Positions 1 to 13,273 of a stretch of 64,000 nt of DNA are shown here, in pieces. Every line of letters starts with the position of its first letter. The stretch's first letter is position 1. The notes under the pieces are model-generated. The model did no database searches, was not told where the DNA came from, and saw nothing but the letters and a program-made list of their open reading frames with translations. The position numbers and the translations under genes were made by a program. Source of the DNA: Sipunculus nudus. Lineage: Eukaryota; Annelida; Sipuncula; Golfingiida; Sipunculidae. The stretch is taken from NCBI GenBank assembly GCA_026874595.1, contig CM049306.1:97767642-97831641 (forward strand), given 5' to 3'.

Positions 1-512
1 ACTTTTCATGGACCTCTCTGGATGGAAAGTGAGAAGATTCCAGGTCCAGCGATAACCATTTGTGCCCTGTTAATAGATGACCGCATCTTTTGAGGTCTCA
101 AAAATAATGAAAAAAAAACATAAAAAAATAAAAAAAATACAGGTGGTGCCACCAGTCTGCAGAAACTGATGAAACACTCCATGATCAATATCCATGCAAA
201 GTATCATGGTGATCAATGCATTAGTTGTTCAAATATTTGAGCTTTTGTATCAAATGTTTCATTATTCTGGGGGGGGGGGGTTACTTCAGAGCCCCATAGC
301 TGGAAGTATATGGGTTACAGAGACCTAATTCCAAGTTTCCAAGGAAAATTTTCATGGACCTCTCTGGATGTAAAGTTAGGAGATTCCAGGTCCAGTGGTT
401 ATGATTTGTGCCTTGTTAACAGACAGACAGCTGGATGGCCAGATGGCCTGACAGACGACGGACAAAGAGTAATCGCTACAGCTCAGATGACTTACAGTCA
501 GCTGGGTTAAAA
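1..512 (-). mobile_element. family A element, copy A6, one end outside the window
   Basis: Family A is oriented here with its hairpin end as 3'. This copy has the 5' subterminal repeat at 498-512 (TCAGCTGGGTTAAAA on the plus strand) and interior text shared with A5 (for example the stretch ending gttaacagacagaca). The hairpin end lies to the left of the window or is lost. No coding capacity. Confidence 0.6.
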
Positions 513-689
513 TTTGAACTGCCTTTTTTTTTGTTAATATCACTTTTATTTATTATTTCTAATGGAATAATCCAAAGGAATTCTGTCACAGTGCATGGGG
601 ATATCCATTTCTTCACTTGTAGCCCATTGGTAGTCAATCCAGGAACTTTTGTTTAAAATAAAAGCAAAAATACTTGAAAAATAAGGAAT

Positions 690-1013
690 TGTTGGTAGTG
701 CCACAAGTCTTGAGAAACAGTGTTAAGACCTTCAAGATCAACAAGCAAACATATTTCAGGAAAATCCATTGAGTCTGCCCTTCTACTAAATATAGTGTAA
801 ATGTATGAGGTGCTGAAATCTGTTGTTCACATGAAACTTGGAGGACACAGTTTACAGTGACCTAATTTAGAAATTTCATAGAGGACCTTTAAGCAAGTTA
901 AGTTTGATTTCCTGGATCTTACAGTTGTAACTTGTGCCCTGTTAACAGATGGACAGACAGCCTGACAGAAGATACACAAAGACCAATCTGATTTTCAGTC
1001 AGCTGAGCTAAAA
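690..1013 (-). mobile_element. family A element, partial copy A7
   Basis: It ends in TCAGCTGAGCTAAAA at 999-1013, the family A terminal repeat. The body shares the text around gttaacagatggacagaca with A6 and A5. The hairpin end is missing, so this copy is truncated. Confidence 0.55.
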
Positions 1014-3129
1014 GCTTATGCTGAAGACAACAGCATATATCAGACTTTTGTGAAAATATTTGTTTTTCTTTAAAGAATGGTCTTTGGCCTATTATTTGCA
1101 AGCCTATTCAGTCAGGATGTGTGTAGAATTTACATTATAAACATGCGTTATTCCACTAACAAATTATACCCCTTGTGATCTCAGCATAATACAAAGCTAC
1201 TGTACGATGTGGTGTATTACATTTTCATTTGATCAAATAATTATGAAACAACAATGATAGGCGAGTCATCATGTATGTCTATGAGACTAGGGTAATCAAA
1301 CATATTTGATGCTTTGAAATCTCAGGCTCTATGATTAAAAGTGAAATTTGATTAAATTAGCAGCAATTTCTCTCTTCATATTTAGACGCCTCAGATGTCT
1401 ATATGGAGGGACAGTCTATGATTCGGTACTGATCATAGTTCATGGAAAGATGAGTTGTTGTAATTAATACTTTGTCCCTGAAATAAGAGCCAGTTGATAA
1501 TTACTTGCAAACAAGCATAAAGTTAAGATACACATGCCATAGCTTTGAAACTTTTGAGAAGTTTAAATTTACACAAAGATTTATAAAAATGACCAAATGT
1601 ATTCCAATATGCTGCTACAAACTTGGTTTAAGACAGCTGTCTTAAGTATCACATGTAAAGTAGCAGCTAATCAGTTACCCACAGATGATCAACCCAATCA
1701 TATAAAACATATTATTAAAGGCAAACAATCCCATAAGGCCATTTCTCGTAACAGACACTGCAGGTGCAGCAGTCCATGTAACAAATTTTTAAATTATATT
1801 TTTCCTTTGGGACAAGCCCCAGGTTTGTTTTAATTTGACTGTCTCCCTGCTTCAATGAAAATGTACACACTGTCTGGTAGTGGTGTTCCAATTAATATAT
1901 TATATCAATAATTGGTCGTTTTCTTTCATAACTGATTAAATCAATTTAATTTTTTAATAATCGATCACAAACAATTATGTATTGCAAAATAGTCCTGTCA
2001 GAGGTTAAGACAGGATGACAAGCAAATTTTGTGGAATTTATATCCTCCACTTCCTCCTCTTGTTTTTTTAGCTTCCTGTGATCTCCATGCTTGCCTTCTC
2101 AATGTTTTAGTTTTTATATTCCCCTGAAGATGTCTCCACATGTCAAAGTGCCTGTGTTTAAGTTTTCATTGTCCCCTGAAGATGTCTCCACATCTTAATA
2201 TTTGTTGTAAATCGGGAACAAAAGTGAAAATTTTTCTTTGTTTTGGAGCTGGTGATAATTAATTTTCAGACAGACCCTCCAAAACCAATCCCAACCAAGG
2301 TGTGCATGAGAGCAATCACTGACCCAAATTTTAATGCAATCGGATTATATTTAGGAAAGTTGTAACACAGAAATGAAAACCTGATGGAAGGACAGATAGA
2401 GGGACAGACAGACAAACCCAAATCAATGTCCCTTGTTCCCCGGAAAAAAAAAAGAAGGGACACAAAGAAGCAGACAACATTTAAACTGAAGCTTGTGCAG
2501 CAAACAAGTGTCAACAACATGGCCATTATCTTGAACTTTCAGCTTTATGTACAAGTCCGATTAAATTTAGTAGTTAATATATTAATGGTAATTCTACACA
2601 GCAAATGTCATGGTAATATAGAAGATACATATAATAATCGATTTATAATCAATCATCATTCATTATTCCTCTGTCAATCATCCTACACGATTTTCCAATC
2701 AATTCCTACCACTACTGTCCAGTCATCCTATGTTCTATTAGATCTACTTTAAAATAAATAATACTGATAGAAAACCAGAAACAGGACCTAATTTTAGTAA
2801 TATACTGTTAAATTAACTGAACCATGCAATGCTGATTTAAACTGTCACACATAAAGATACTCTCTCCCCTGAGACATGTGGCAACATTTATTCAATTTGT
2901 CAGACACATATGAATGCACTTGCTAATAATTCCAGTTAGGGAACTGCTCAAAATATCCCCTCAGCAAAATTGGAGAAATGTTGACCTATTTGTGCACTGG
3001 TCAAGAACGGACAAGCATCTGGTTGTATTATAATCCCCAGGGAGTCTTCCCCTGCAGCAGGTTCTCTTGGTTCATACCATTCTGTCATGTCATGCTTACT
3101 GAACACATCAACTGTATATTAAATAATGT
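1014..3129. other. intronic or intergenic DNA with no gene seen
   Basis: AT-rich sequence without a recognisable exon. Two details: a 21-bp phrase around cccctgaagatgtctccaca occurs twice (2121 and 2172), and 2270-2450 resembles the purine-rich tail of an interspersed repeat (several acagacaga strings). Short open frames here have no coding character. Confidence 0.5.
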
Positions 3130-3235
3130 TGCCTTCTTGGAATAGGTCATGAGTTTGAATCCCAGTCAGACCCAAAACTGTCCAAGACCCTTGGGCAAGG
3201 TCCAAACTGCAAGTGTGCTTCTTGATTAATATTTC
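3130..3235 (+). repeat. tRNA-like SINE fragment
   Basis: A B-box-like GAGTTTGAATCCC is followed by CCTTGGGCAAGGTCC, a phrase typical of many invertebrate tRNA-derived SINEs. No complete A box was found, so only a fragment is claimed. Confidence 0.4.
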
Positions 3236-3402
3236 TGTAGTGTTTTATCAAAATCCTTCATATTCCTGGTAAGTTATCGTTGTGACACCACAAAGTAGCC
3301 TGGTGATCTCTGACCTTATAAAATGTGTCGATTTTGCCCATAATCAGACTCAGGGAGATAATCTATTGATAAGTAGTTACTGTGATTTTCATGAATTTCC
3401 CT

Positions 3403-3565
3403 CAAAGCCCCAGTAAGTAATTGTGGCGACACTAAATGTTTATGGACAGACAGACCGTGGGTATACCATAATACATCCATGAAAATCCATCGAAGCCCCA
3501 GTAAGTTATTGTGGCGACACTTAATGTTAACAGACAGACAGACCGTGGGTATACCAAAATACACC
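3403..3565. repeat. two-copy tandem duplication, about 88 bp
   Basis: AAGCCCCAGTAAGT followed by ttgtggcgacac, gacagacagaccgtgg and gtatacca occurs twice with an 88-bp offset (3421 and 3509). It sits in a purine-rich interspersed repeat whose upstream part (3265-3350) also resembles 7500-7580. Confidence 0.7.
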
Positions 3566-3965
3566 CTGTCATAGACAGGCATATAAAAAATTGCCAAATA
3601 GCACACCACTTGTTCTTCCAAGATCATGTACATGATCTAACAATGTCTTCACTGCTCATCTTACGCAACCTGAACATCCACCCCTTCTACAGCTTAGGAT
3701 AGTTTGACACCACAAAATTATAGCTAAGACAATATCCTCTACATATTTTAAGACTCTACACAAATGCTAGCACTCAAGTTTTAACAATCAGGGCTGCCAT
3801 AATATATGGATCCACTAATTATTACAGGTGTAAATAGCAGTATATGAATAAAATGGCTCTGACAGGATTAAACACCATAAAATTTGAGCAATCTTGGAAA
3901 AAACAGTTCTGCACTAAATGAAAAAGGAGAGTGAAGGAAAATCAAGTTTTTTTATTATTTCTTTT

Positions 3966-4335
3966 GGAGGTAACCCCCTCCATTTTTTAATGCCAGCTTG
4001 ACAAAGTATGTACATCTTCGGAATTCTGTTTCAGTTTCAGACTCCATGACAGGGTAGTAGCACACGTCTTCTCTCATTTATATCCTGGTGACTGCTGCAC
4101 CGATGGGTCCTGGTTGCATAATAATTTCCAATGCTGGGTCATACAATGAATGTACTTCCAGGATGCACTCATTTGTGAGTGAAACATGGCCTTGGGGCAC
4201 AGCTTTCCTATTAAGCCTACAGAACACTCACCCTGGGTGGGGGCTGACGGAGAACAATTTCACTGCCTCAGCTATGATTTGAACTCACAATCTCCTGGCT
4301 TTGAGTCCTGTATTTTAACCCCAGACCACAGAAGC
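3966..4335 (-). repeat. SINE family S, copy S1
   Basis: On the minus strand it opens with a tRNA-like head (B-box-like GAGTTCAAATC) and runs through the conserved phrase cagcccccacccagggtgag. It ends in a hairpin, GGAGG...CCTCC, with an A/T tail. It is colinear over its whole length with S2 at 21389. The two share roughly four fifths of positions by eye. Confidence 0.75.
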
Positions 4336-6091
4336 CAGTGTAGTATATTAAGGTATTTCCAGACAAATTAACAGCAGCTGAAACACCTTTCTGGTGGCTT
4401 CAGCATTGTTCATTGCTTGATTAATAACTTGTAAAATCACCATTGAAATGACAAAATACTGTTTTTTATTATTTTTAGGATACTCTATCTTATGTATCTC
4501 AATACTGTATTGATATTTCATTCCTCAAATTCAACTGATAATCAATACTGACAAATCCACAGATGGCAGTCTGACTCGAAATGCAGAACTTGACCCTACA
4601 CCTCCCAGTGGTGGATGCATTTACCAGTTGACCTCCAGGAAAGAATTTTGTGTAGTAAACTTGATAATACTAACCAGAATAGGACCCCACATTGTTTTCC
4701 TTGAATGGGAATATGTAACAATAATGGACACAACAGCATGTATAGTTACAATTAACTTTGTCAGGAGTATAACAAAGGGAGTCCAATTGTGTACTGTGCA
4801 TAAACCTCTCTAATGTGGGCACTTTCTATTTCTCACACTTCCCATGAAATGCAGACTTGTATAGATGTAGGTTCTCTAATGCAGGTGCCTCTGTAATGCT
4901 GCTTAAACAGCTAGTGTCCTTTACTGGGGGGTTCCAATCTTACTTACCTCTATGGATACTGACTGTGCATCAAGTCTATCAAAATAAGCGCTAAGACATG
5001 TACTGAAGAGTTAATTTTCCCTTTATCACAATGCAAAAAAATGTATGATATTTTTTTTAAATCTTAGCAAAAGCAAAATATAGCCGATTTTTTTTTAAAT
5101 TTTAGCAAATGAAATAATTAGCATTTGAAAAGCTAAGAGGAAATAACTGTGCAATCAAATATTAAATATATGTTTACCAAACTAATACTGTCCACCTAAA
5201 CAAATGATATCAAAGACTCGGGAGCCTCTCATGATCAAATATCAAGGATCAGTATTAAAGCTTTGTGACAGAAACATGTACGTAAAATAATTACTTCACT
5301 GGAAATGTATAACCCCCCTGTAACTTATAGAATAAGGAAGACAGTGGCTGATGTAAAATAATACACTTTTAATTTATTCAGTGAAATAAAATGCTGTAAA
5401 AAATAAATTACACTGTGTAATATATGAAAATTGTGACCTGAAACCATTTAATAAAGCAATAAGGAAAAAAAAAAAACATGATGGGCCTCAGAGTTATATG
5501 AAAGGAACCATCTGACCCACAGAAAAAAAAGTGTTAATGTAATTAATAATTCTAAATCAAGTTAAACATATTTCCATATGCTAATGCAAAACATTATAAT
5601 CATGGCTTTAATAATTCATTTATAAGATTGAACATGTTACAATTTACAGCTATATACTTGAAATAGAGATTGCAGAACACTTGCATTAATTCTTCACATA
5701 AGTTGATTCACAATTCTCAACTGCATCATCATATACATTATATCTCTAATTACCGGTATGTCAGATAACATCACATTATGCATCAAATGTCTTTATTTTT
5801 TTACCACAAAAATATATCTGATAACAAAATTATAAATATCTGAAAATAAAACTTGATTCAGAATTCACAATTATAAATTGCCACTTTATTTATCAATCAT
5901 TTGGCTAATATATCATCAATTTATGCATAATGATGGGTTTAATTACATTTTAATTGGTTATATTTATTTAAAAGGAAATTAGTTTCTTTGAACATGCAAC
6001 ATTACCCCTGGATAAGTCCTTGAAATACTATCTCAAGCTAAGTTTGGTACACTGGAGTAAAAGCTTTACAATTTAGAAAATAAAGTTCAAA
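4336..6091. other. AT-rich DNA with no gene seen
   Basis: No exon, tRNA or structured repeat was recognised. Long A/T runs and frequent stops in all frames. Confidence 0.5.
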
Positions 6092-7133
6092 CTAAAATTT
6101 CTTGGCACCACAGGTGCCATAGTACCCCAAGACAATTAATCCCCCCCTCCCACCCCCACCCCCCACCTTTAAGACTAGGCCCCTATCTTCAGCAGCATAA
6201 ATGTCCGGAGGATTACTGACACTTGGCAAACGACCATGGTTTCTTCGATCTATCGACATGAGAAACAACAATTTTCACCAAATATGGGAATGTTCAAAGT
6301 TAAGGCCACTCTTACAAAGCTATCCAAGACAGATAAACATGCCAAAATTTCAGGCTGATACATCCATACACCCCACAGATATGAGCGATTTTTTACCCAA
6401 AGCAATTAGATGGATGGACGCCACCCAAAGACAACTGCAGATGGCCCCACCAGTCTTGAGTACAAGATGAAGATATCCAAGATCTACGGACTTGCACAAT
6501 TTCAGGCAAATACATCAAATCACTTCTGAGAAATGAGCATTTATTTATTCAATGAAAATGGGAAGGTGGCACCACCTGTCTAGTTGACGAGAAAACTCTC
6601 CAAGATAAACGTACATGCCAAATTTCAGACCAATACATTATACCACTCCTGAGATATGAGCTATTTTCACCCATAGCAAATGTGCAATGGATGCCACAAA
6701 AACAATTGCAGATGGCAACACTAGTGTTGAATATGAGATGGAGGTATCCAAGATATATGGACAAGCACAATTTCAGCCCAATCTGTCTGTTAGTTTTTTT
6801 AATTATAAGGCTCATAGTACTTCTGAAGAAGAGAAAGCTATCCAAGATCTTTTGTCAATTTGATTTTTGGACCAATCCATGCTTACCTTATTGAGATATT
6901 AATGGTTGTGTGTGAATTTCACCATATATGGCAATATTCAAGGTCAAGGCCACTCTCCTAGTAAAGGTCGTGACCCCATTTTAAATAGGCTTTGTCTCCT
7001 CACCCATATCTATACACATGTCAAGTTTAGTAAAGATCTGTGACATATTTTGGAGTTATCACCCCTGAAAGAAATCTCTGCGGCAGTGCTACCCCGCTCA
7101 ACTATATATCATAACTTTGTCTGGGGATACAAT
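6092..7133 (-). mobile_element. family D element, copy D2
   Basis: Hairpin GGCACC aca GGTGCC at 6104-6118 lies beside the left end. The other end is GTCTGGGGATAC at 7119-7130 followed by AAT, equivalent to GTCTGGCGATAC in D1. The interior shares the phrases atatggcaatattcaaggtc and gaaatctctgcggc with D1 and contains decayed GGTGGC-CCACC palindromes, but lacks the long tandem array. About 1.04 kb, non-coding. Confidence 0.72.
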
Positions 7134-7489
7134 AATAACAATTATTGCATTACACTTGATCAATATTGACATGTGTGTGGGGGTGGGGCGAGGGTAAACG
7201 GAAGGGAAAGATGGGTGATATAAGAACTAGAAAATGTCCGGAGGATTATATCCTCCAACAAACGGGTATGTGAGAAATGTTTATGTACACACCATCACAC
7301 ACGCACCCTCACAGTCACAGAACTGTCTGAAAACACTTTGTGTAGGCTTAATCAGAGAACCTAATCTGCTGCCAATTCAGAAAGTGACTTATAGGATGTA
7401 CCTGCTATTATAATAAGAAGTAGATCCCAGTAAAACTTTTTGAGAAATAGTGTCACATGTGAAATGTAAAAATTTTGAATAAAACAATT

Positions 7490-7790
7490 CATAACAAAAG
7501 CACCACAAAAGTGCATATACCCAGGTTGTGTATCTGGTGATCTCTTACCTCATTACATATGTGTCAATTTTGATGATAATGTAATTCAGGTGAGAAACTC
7601 TATTGGTAAATATGTTTATTGAGTAAAAAATTCATTAAAATTCCAAAAATCATTCAAGTGTGCACAAAACCTAATCAGCTATGATTTAAAAGCTTTTTGT
7701 GATATTGCCTCACATAAAATTGTCTACAGACGGACAAACAGACAGACAGAGCTGATCAATAAATCCCCTGCTCTGCTGAGACAGGGGCTA
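7490..7790. repeat. interspersed repeat fragment
   Basis: The phrase around tggtgatctcttacctcatt is shared with 3300-3325. The end, acggacaaacagacagacag followed by agctgatca, recurs at 44325-44350. Family and termini were not resolved. Confidence 0.4.
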
Positions 7791-7888
7791 ATGACCAGAC
7801 AGGTCTTTTCTGAGCCACCAAGCTGTTATTCATATATAACTGTAATGGTTTGAGGCAAACTACCTGTACAGAAAAGTTAATACACTTT

Positions 7889-8226
7889 AGGCCAACAAAA
7901 ATAAGGTTTGGTTCTCAGGCACTTTTTTTCAGAAATTGATGTGGATGGCAATTTTTTTTACCTTTTTGTAAGTTTTAATAAAAATGTCATATGATCAGGG
8001 AAAAGCATGTTAATAACAGATTTTTTTGGGTAAAAAGTAAAGCACTACATAACAAAGGAAATTTTATTAAAATTGTATTGTTTTATCTTTTTGAAAGGAA
8101 TGTCTAAGCAGCTGGAGCTCAAAATTGGTAAGTTTCTATTGAAAATCAAAATAAAAAAATTTGATGGAAGGGATTAAAATTGATGCAGGTGATGCCTGAG
8201 AACCATACCTTTTATTTTTTTGGCCT
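7889..8226. mobile_element. MITE family M, copy M1 (complete)
   Basis: Terminal inverted repeats of about 34 bp: AGGCCAACAAAAATAAGGTT at the left and its near-complement ending TTTTTTTGGCCT at the right, both followed inward by the phrase GGTTCTCAGGCA. Length 338 bp, no ORF. Related to M2 and M3. A clear target duplication could not be assigned. Confidence 0.85.
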
Positions 8227-9206
8227 TATGTTTCCACATTACATCTCCCAGTGTCTCTCTTTTAAGATGGTGACTGAAAATTTAATCATAATCTTGATGT
8301 GCTATTGTACAACGTGGCAGAAACTGTTCACAAGTCAATATGGTTACAGGTGTACCTAATTTGTTACCATAGTAACTGCAGCAAAACTTTCATTGGCTTG
8401 ACAAAGGTCCTTACAACTTTTATGCTACACCTCATTTGCTGACTAATTCCATTCAGGATAGTGGTCTGTCAATAATAAATAAAACTTCTTGCAAACAATT
8501 CCAGGCACTGCTGTGCATAAAATGAGCAGCTTAATAATACATGACCATCCATACTTCCAAAGATTACTGACTTGCAAAATCATCATACATTCTGACAATG
8601 GTTCTATTATACTCTCTAGAGAAATCATTTCTAGAAAAGAAACTTTATCTGGTACTGAGTCATTCTCTGAAAGATTATCAAAAACGTTGATGTATTGAAA
8701 TGAATTCCAATAAACTCTACGGCTGAGCTGAAAGTTAACCCACAAACCACAAACATCTGAATTTACTACTTTAAAAGCTGAGGGTCACTGAAAATAAATG
8801 TATTTCAAACAATATTTTTTGTTGTATCATTACTGTGTTCATTTACCTTATTCTAAAATTATAATATATATATAGATATACATCATTGTATTTGGGATAA
8901 CGTTTTATATTTTCTTCATCCCATTTTCAATAAATGTACCTTATTTACTTGTGTACAAGACCATAAATGTTTTCCTAAAAATATCTGGTCAAGATGGGGG
9001 GCTGTCTTATACAAGGGTACAAGTTTTTTTCTGCAACCTCGGGGCCGCCATGGATAATTTATGGCAATCAACATTAATATATCAGTAATCATGTCCGTAT
9101 GATGATAATATAAGCTCAATAAAGAACATTATGTACAATGCTTTGTTCTTGTTTGAATTTACTGTTTATACATCAGATTTAGATGTGCACATAGTTAAAT
9201 AATTTA
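8227..9206. other. AT-rich DNA with no gene seen
   Basis: No exon recognised; the longest open frame (minus, 8443-8745) has no sign of coding selection. A phrase at 8990-9020 (gctgtcttatacaagggtac) resembles the end of a pogo/Tigger-type element, as does 15170-15195. Confidence 0.4.
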
Positions 9207-10985
9207 CAAGGCCTACAGGCCTCATGTGAACCTGTGCAAAATTTGGGAGTATGAATGGTGGTTTATTTTTAAGATTTGATATTGGTCCTCTTAAGTCCTG
9301 CATATCTACCTTAGTCATTATGATTTCAGTAAAATGGACTTTTCGGACCAGCAAGTTTCAGACTAGGAAATTTTAAAACTAGAATAGGGGTAGTAGTCAA
9401 GCAACTATGTGTATCCGCAGAAATCAGAGTATGACGGGTGAAGTGAGGCATGAATTAAGTGGCAAGGGGAATAGAGTGAGGTGTGTTGCATATTAGCATG
9501 GATGTCTGCAGAGTAAACGTGAATGTAGGTGGTGTCACCTGTCATAAAATTGAGAAAATTGTCCAGAATGTATAAACCTGCAAAATTTCAGGTAGAAAAG
9601 TCAAACCACTGCTGAGATATGAGTGATTTTATCCCAAGGCAGAAGAACAGATGGACACTGTGCATAAGTGGTTGCAGGTGGCGCCACCAGTTTTGCCTAT
9701 GATGAAGAGCTTTGTGAGATCTATACACATGCAAACTTTTGGCCCAATAGGTCAAACAGTTCCTGAGATATGAGCTTGGATGTCTGCAGAGTAAACGTGA
9801 ATGTAGGTGGCGCCACCTGTCATAAAATCAAGAAAGCTGTCCAGAATGTATAAACCTGCAAAATTTCAGGTGGAAAAGTCAAACCACTGCTGATATATGA
9901 GTAATTTTTTATCCCAAGGCAGATGAACAGATGGACGCAGTGGTTGCAGGTGGCACCACCATTTTTAGTGTATGTTATAAAGCTATCAAAGGGCTACATT
10001 TGTGCAAAATTTTTAGCCTGATCCATCAAACGGTTCCCAAGATATGTGGGTTTATGTGTGGAAACAGACGCACAAATGGAAGCTGGGCAGCGAGGAAAGG
10101 TCAGATGTCAACCAAAAATGAGGGCGCAGCAGTTTACATGTGACTTGATGATAAAACCCTATTCGCTTAAAATGCAAACCAAGTTATTTCAAACAGCTGA
10201 AAGATATAGTTCTAATAATCTGGGAATTCTGCATCCAGACATTGTGTCTAGACGCTGTCTAGTCGTCTAGACACATTGTCCAGACACACCCAAGAGCCAG
10301 GTCAGTTGCCATGGTGATGTCTGGACCCCTCCTGTTTGTACTGAGTGACCTCCTGACTTAGCTGCTGAAACTCAGCATGTTGTCAAATCTGTTTTCAAAC
10401 ACATAAAAGCCTTTTTCAATTGGCTACAATGGTTTTTTAAAACTGTATTTACCCAATCTATTCTTATAAAACTGGCAGAAGCCTACCATAGAATAATTCT
10501 TGTAAAGTTTAAACCAATCAGCTTAACAGTTTCATCATAGATAAGTGCATGTATAAGCTAGAAGAGTTTAAAATAACATTTTCGCTTGTAAAAAACACAT
10601 CAATGTAGGTGGCGCCACCAATACCTCAATTTCAGATATGACATATGTGACAAACATTGGTATAAAATTTGGTGATTATAGCTCCAGCCATTTCTAAGAT
10701 TTTAATTTTAGTGTGCTTTTTTGGACAGAAGACTAAGTTCAACCTCCTGTAACTAGGCCAAAAATCTCCAAACTGGAACCATTCGAACAAACTTGGGAAA
10801 GATTGTTCCAGGGATCATTTCTGTGAAATATTGGACAATTTGGCTGGACAGTTTCGGAGAAGAAGATTTTTAAAGCTTTTTTTAGCTTTTTCCCTATAAA
10901 TCTAAGAAAATGCAGTTAGAAAAAAAGTAAACAAAATCCGATAGAGTTTTTCAGATGACTGATTATTTACAAAAATATTTAAGTT
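9207..10985 (-). mobile_element. composite family E/B element, copy E2 (decayed)
   Basis: Begins CAAGGCCTACAGGCCT (hairpin) then GTGAACCTGTG, as in E1. At 9379 it passes into family B text (ctagaataggggtagtagtc) with several decayed GGTGGCGCCACC modules between 9530 and 9960. A further E-type block (10596-10985, cctcctgtaactaggcc and after) matches 18775-19085 of E1. The 10149-10590 part was not aligned to anything else, and the far terminal repeat is missing. Confidence 0.6.
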
Positions 10986-11564
10986 TTAATGTATTTTTTT
11001 GCCAAAAATATCTTGGCAATTCACTTGAAACATGTATTCAATGATAATATTGTCCATGCCACTGACAGGGTGTGGGGTTCACCCAAGTACTCAAGATGCC
11101 AAAGCCCTGGCTTTATTAGTGTGCTGCTCACGCAAAGCATGCTGGGAACTTGAATCGCTATATGCCATCCAGTGGCACGTAATATGCATATTAAAACAAG
11201 GTTGATTTTTTCACATGGTGCCCTATTTACCGCGTAAAATGTTCAGGAGTTCCAGTAATGTGGATGCTGTCAGCTGGCTTGCACACTGACATACACAGAG
11301 ACTCGCACATGGCACTTTGATTACAAGACAACCAGTAGCATGTAATAATTATAAATATGAAGTGGCCTTTCCTCAGGTGACGTGAAATTCAATGTTTGTC
11401 AAGCTTGTAGTATTGTACTACATCATGAAATTATTATAACGGGTCAACAAAGTTCAAGAAAGGTACTGTATGCCCATGGGATATAAATATGACAAATTTC
11501 CTCACAATATTAAAATGAAACCCTGGATTTGGTGCGTATACCCTCTTGGGAAATGATCTGTAAA
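10986..11564. other. DNA with no gene seen
   Basis: Mixed composition, slightly less AT-rich than its surroundings; no exon or repeat terminus recognised. Confidence 0.4.
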
Positions 11565-11640
11565 CTAGATGTGTCGGAACGACACGAATGCCCCCGCCTT
11601 GGGCAAATTAGAAACATTTGTAAAATTTGGAAAATTTTTT

Positions 11641-13205
11641 AAGTTCAGGAGGTGTCGTATGGTCAAAAGTAGGTCAACAAGGGCAAAATGCAAACTCGAT
11701 TTGTAACGGGTCATTATCAAGCAACACACCAAAAATCATGCCAGTATATGCAGGCATTGTGAAAAAAAGTCCATACATGTGCATTTTCCATAAAAATTTC
11801 TGTCTTTCATGAAATTTTCTATGTTTAGGATCCGTAAAACAATCAAAAGTAGGTCAACCAGGATGAAACGCAAACTTGATCTGTAACTGTCATTATCTGC
11901 CCACACAAAAAAAATCAGGGTGGTATCTGCAGGCATTGAGAAAAAAAAGTCAGTACATATGCATTTGTTATGAAAATTTATATTTTTTTCATGAAACTTT
12001 CTATGTTCAGGAGCAGTCAAATGGTCAAAAGTAGGTCAACTGAGACAAAACAAGAACTCGATCTGTAACTGGTCATTATCTGCCTACACACCAAAAATCA
12101 GGCCCATATCTGCAGGCACTGCGAAAAAAAGTCCATACATGTGCACCTTTTTTATGAAATTTCTATGTTAGAGCACCGTCAAACGGTCAAAAATAGGTCA
12201 ACTGGGACAAAACATGAACTCCATCTGTAACTGGTCAATATCTGCCGACACACTAAAATTCAGGCCAATATCTGCAGGCATTGCGAAAAAAAAAACGTAC
12301 ATGTGTATCTGTCATGAATATTTCTATTTTTCATGAAAATTTCTAAGTTTAGGAGCCGTAAAACGGTCAAAAGTAAGTCAACCAGGACGAAACGCAAACT
12401 CGATCTGTAACTGGTCTATATCTGTCCACACACCAAAAATCAGGCCAATATCTGCAGGCACTGAGAAAAAAAAATGTACATGTGTATTTGTCATAAAATT
12501 TCATATTTTTCATGAAATTTTCTATGTTCAGGAGCCGTAAAACGGTCAAAAGTAGGTCAACCAGGACGAAATTTGAACTCGATCTGTAACTGGTCTATAT
12601 CTGCTCACACACCAAAAATCAGGCCAATATCTGCAAGCATTGCGAAAAAAAGTCCGTACATGTGTATCTGTCATGAATATTTCTATTTTTCATGAAATTT
12701 TCTATGTTCAGGAGCCGTAAAACGGTCAAAAGTAGGTCAACCAGGACGAAATGCGAACTCGATCTGTAACTGGTCTATATCTGCTTACACACCAAAAATC
12801 AGGCCAATATCTGCAAGCATTGCGAAAAAAAGTCCGTACATGTGCATCTGTCATGAATATTTCTATTTTTCATGAAATTTTCTAAGTTTAGGAGCCGTAA
12901 AACGGTCAAAAGTAGGTCAACCAGGACGAAACGCGAACTCGATCTGTAACTGGTCTATATCTGCTCACACACCAAAAATCAGGCCAATATCTGCAGGCAT
13001 TGCGAAAAAAAATCTGTACATGTGTATCTGTCATGAATATTTCTATTTTTCATGAAATTTTCTAAGTTTAGGAGCTGTAAAACAGTCAAAAGTAGGTCAA
13101 CTGGGACGAAACGCGAACTCGATCTGTAACTGGTCTATATCTGCCCACACACCAAAAATCAGGCCAATATCTGCAGGCATTGCGAAAAAAAGTCCGTACA
13201 ACTGT
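11641..13205. repeat. satellite array, nine copies of about 180 bp
   Basis: The anchor ggtcaaaagtaggtcaac recurs at 11661, 11841, 12023, 12185, 12365, 12544, 12724, 12904 and 13084: steps of 179-182 bases except one of 162. The copies nearest the right end are the most alike; those at the left are more diverged. Confidence 0.95.
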
Positions 13206-13209
13206 TTCA

Positions 13210-13273
13210 TTTCGGAATGACGGAAGGACAGAAGGACGGAATGACGGAATGACAGAATGACGGAATGACGGAC
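13210..13273. repeat. octamer tandem repeat (GGAATGAC)n
   Basis: About eight 8-bp units, GGAATGAC with GGAAGGAC and AGAATGAC variants, between the 180-bp array and the right end of element C. Confidence 0.9.

Noticed and set aside
8443-8745. 100-codon minus-strand frame as a possible further MON2 exon
   Set aside because: No resemblance to MON2 and no suitable acceptor and donor; composition is that of AT-rich intron.
11641-13205. Regularly spaced repeats that might suggest a CRISPR array
   Set aside because: The whole 180-bp unit is repeated without unique spacers, the DNA is animal nuclear, and the array lies inside a transposon.
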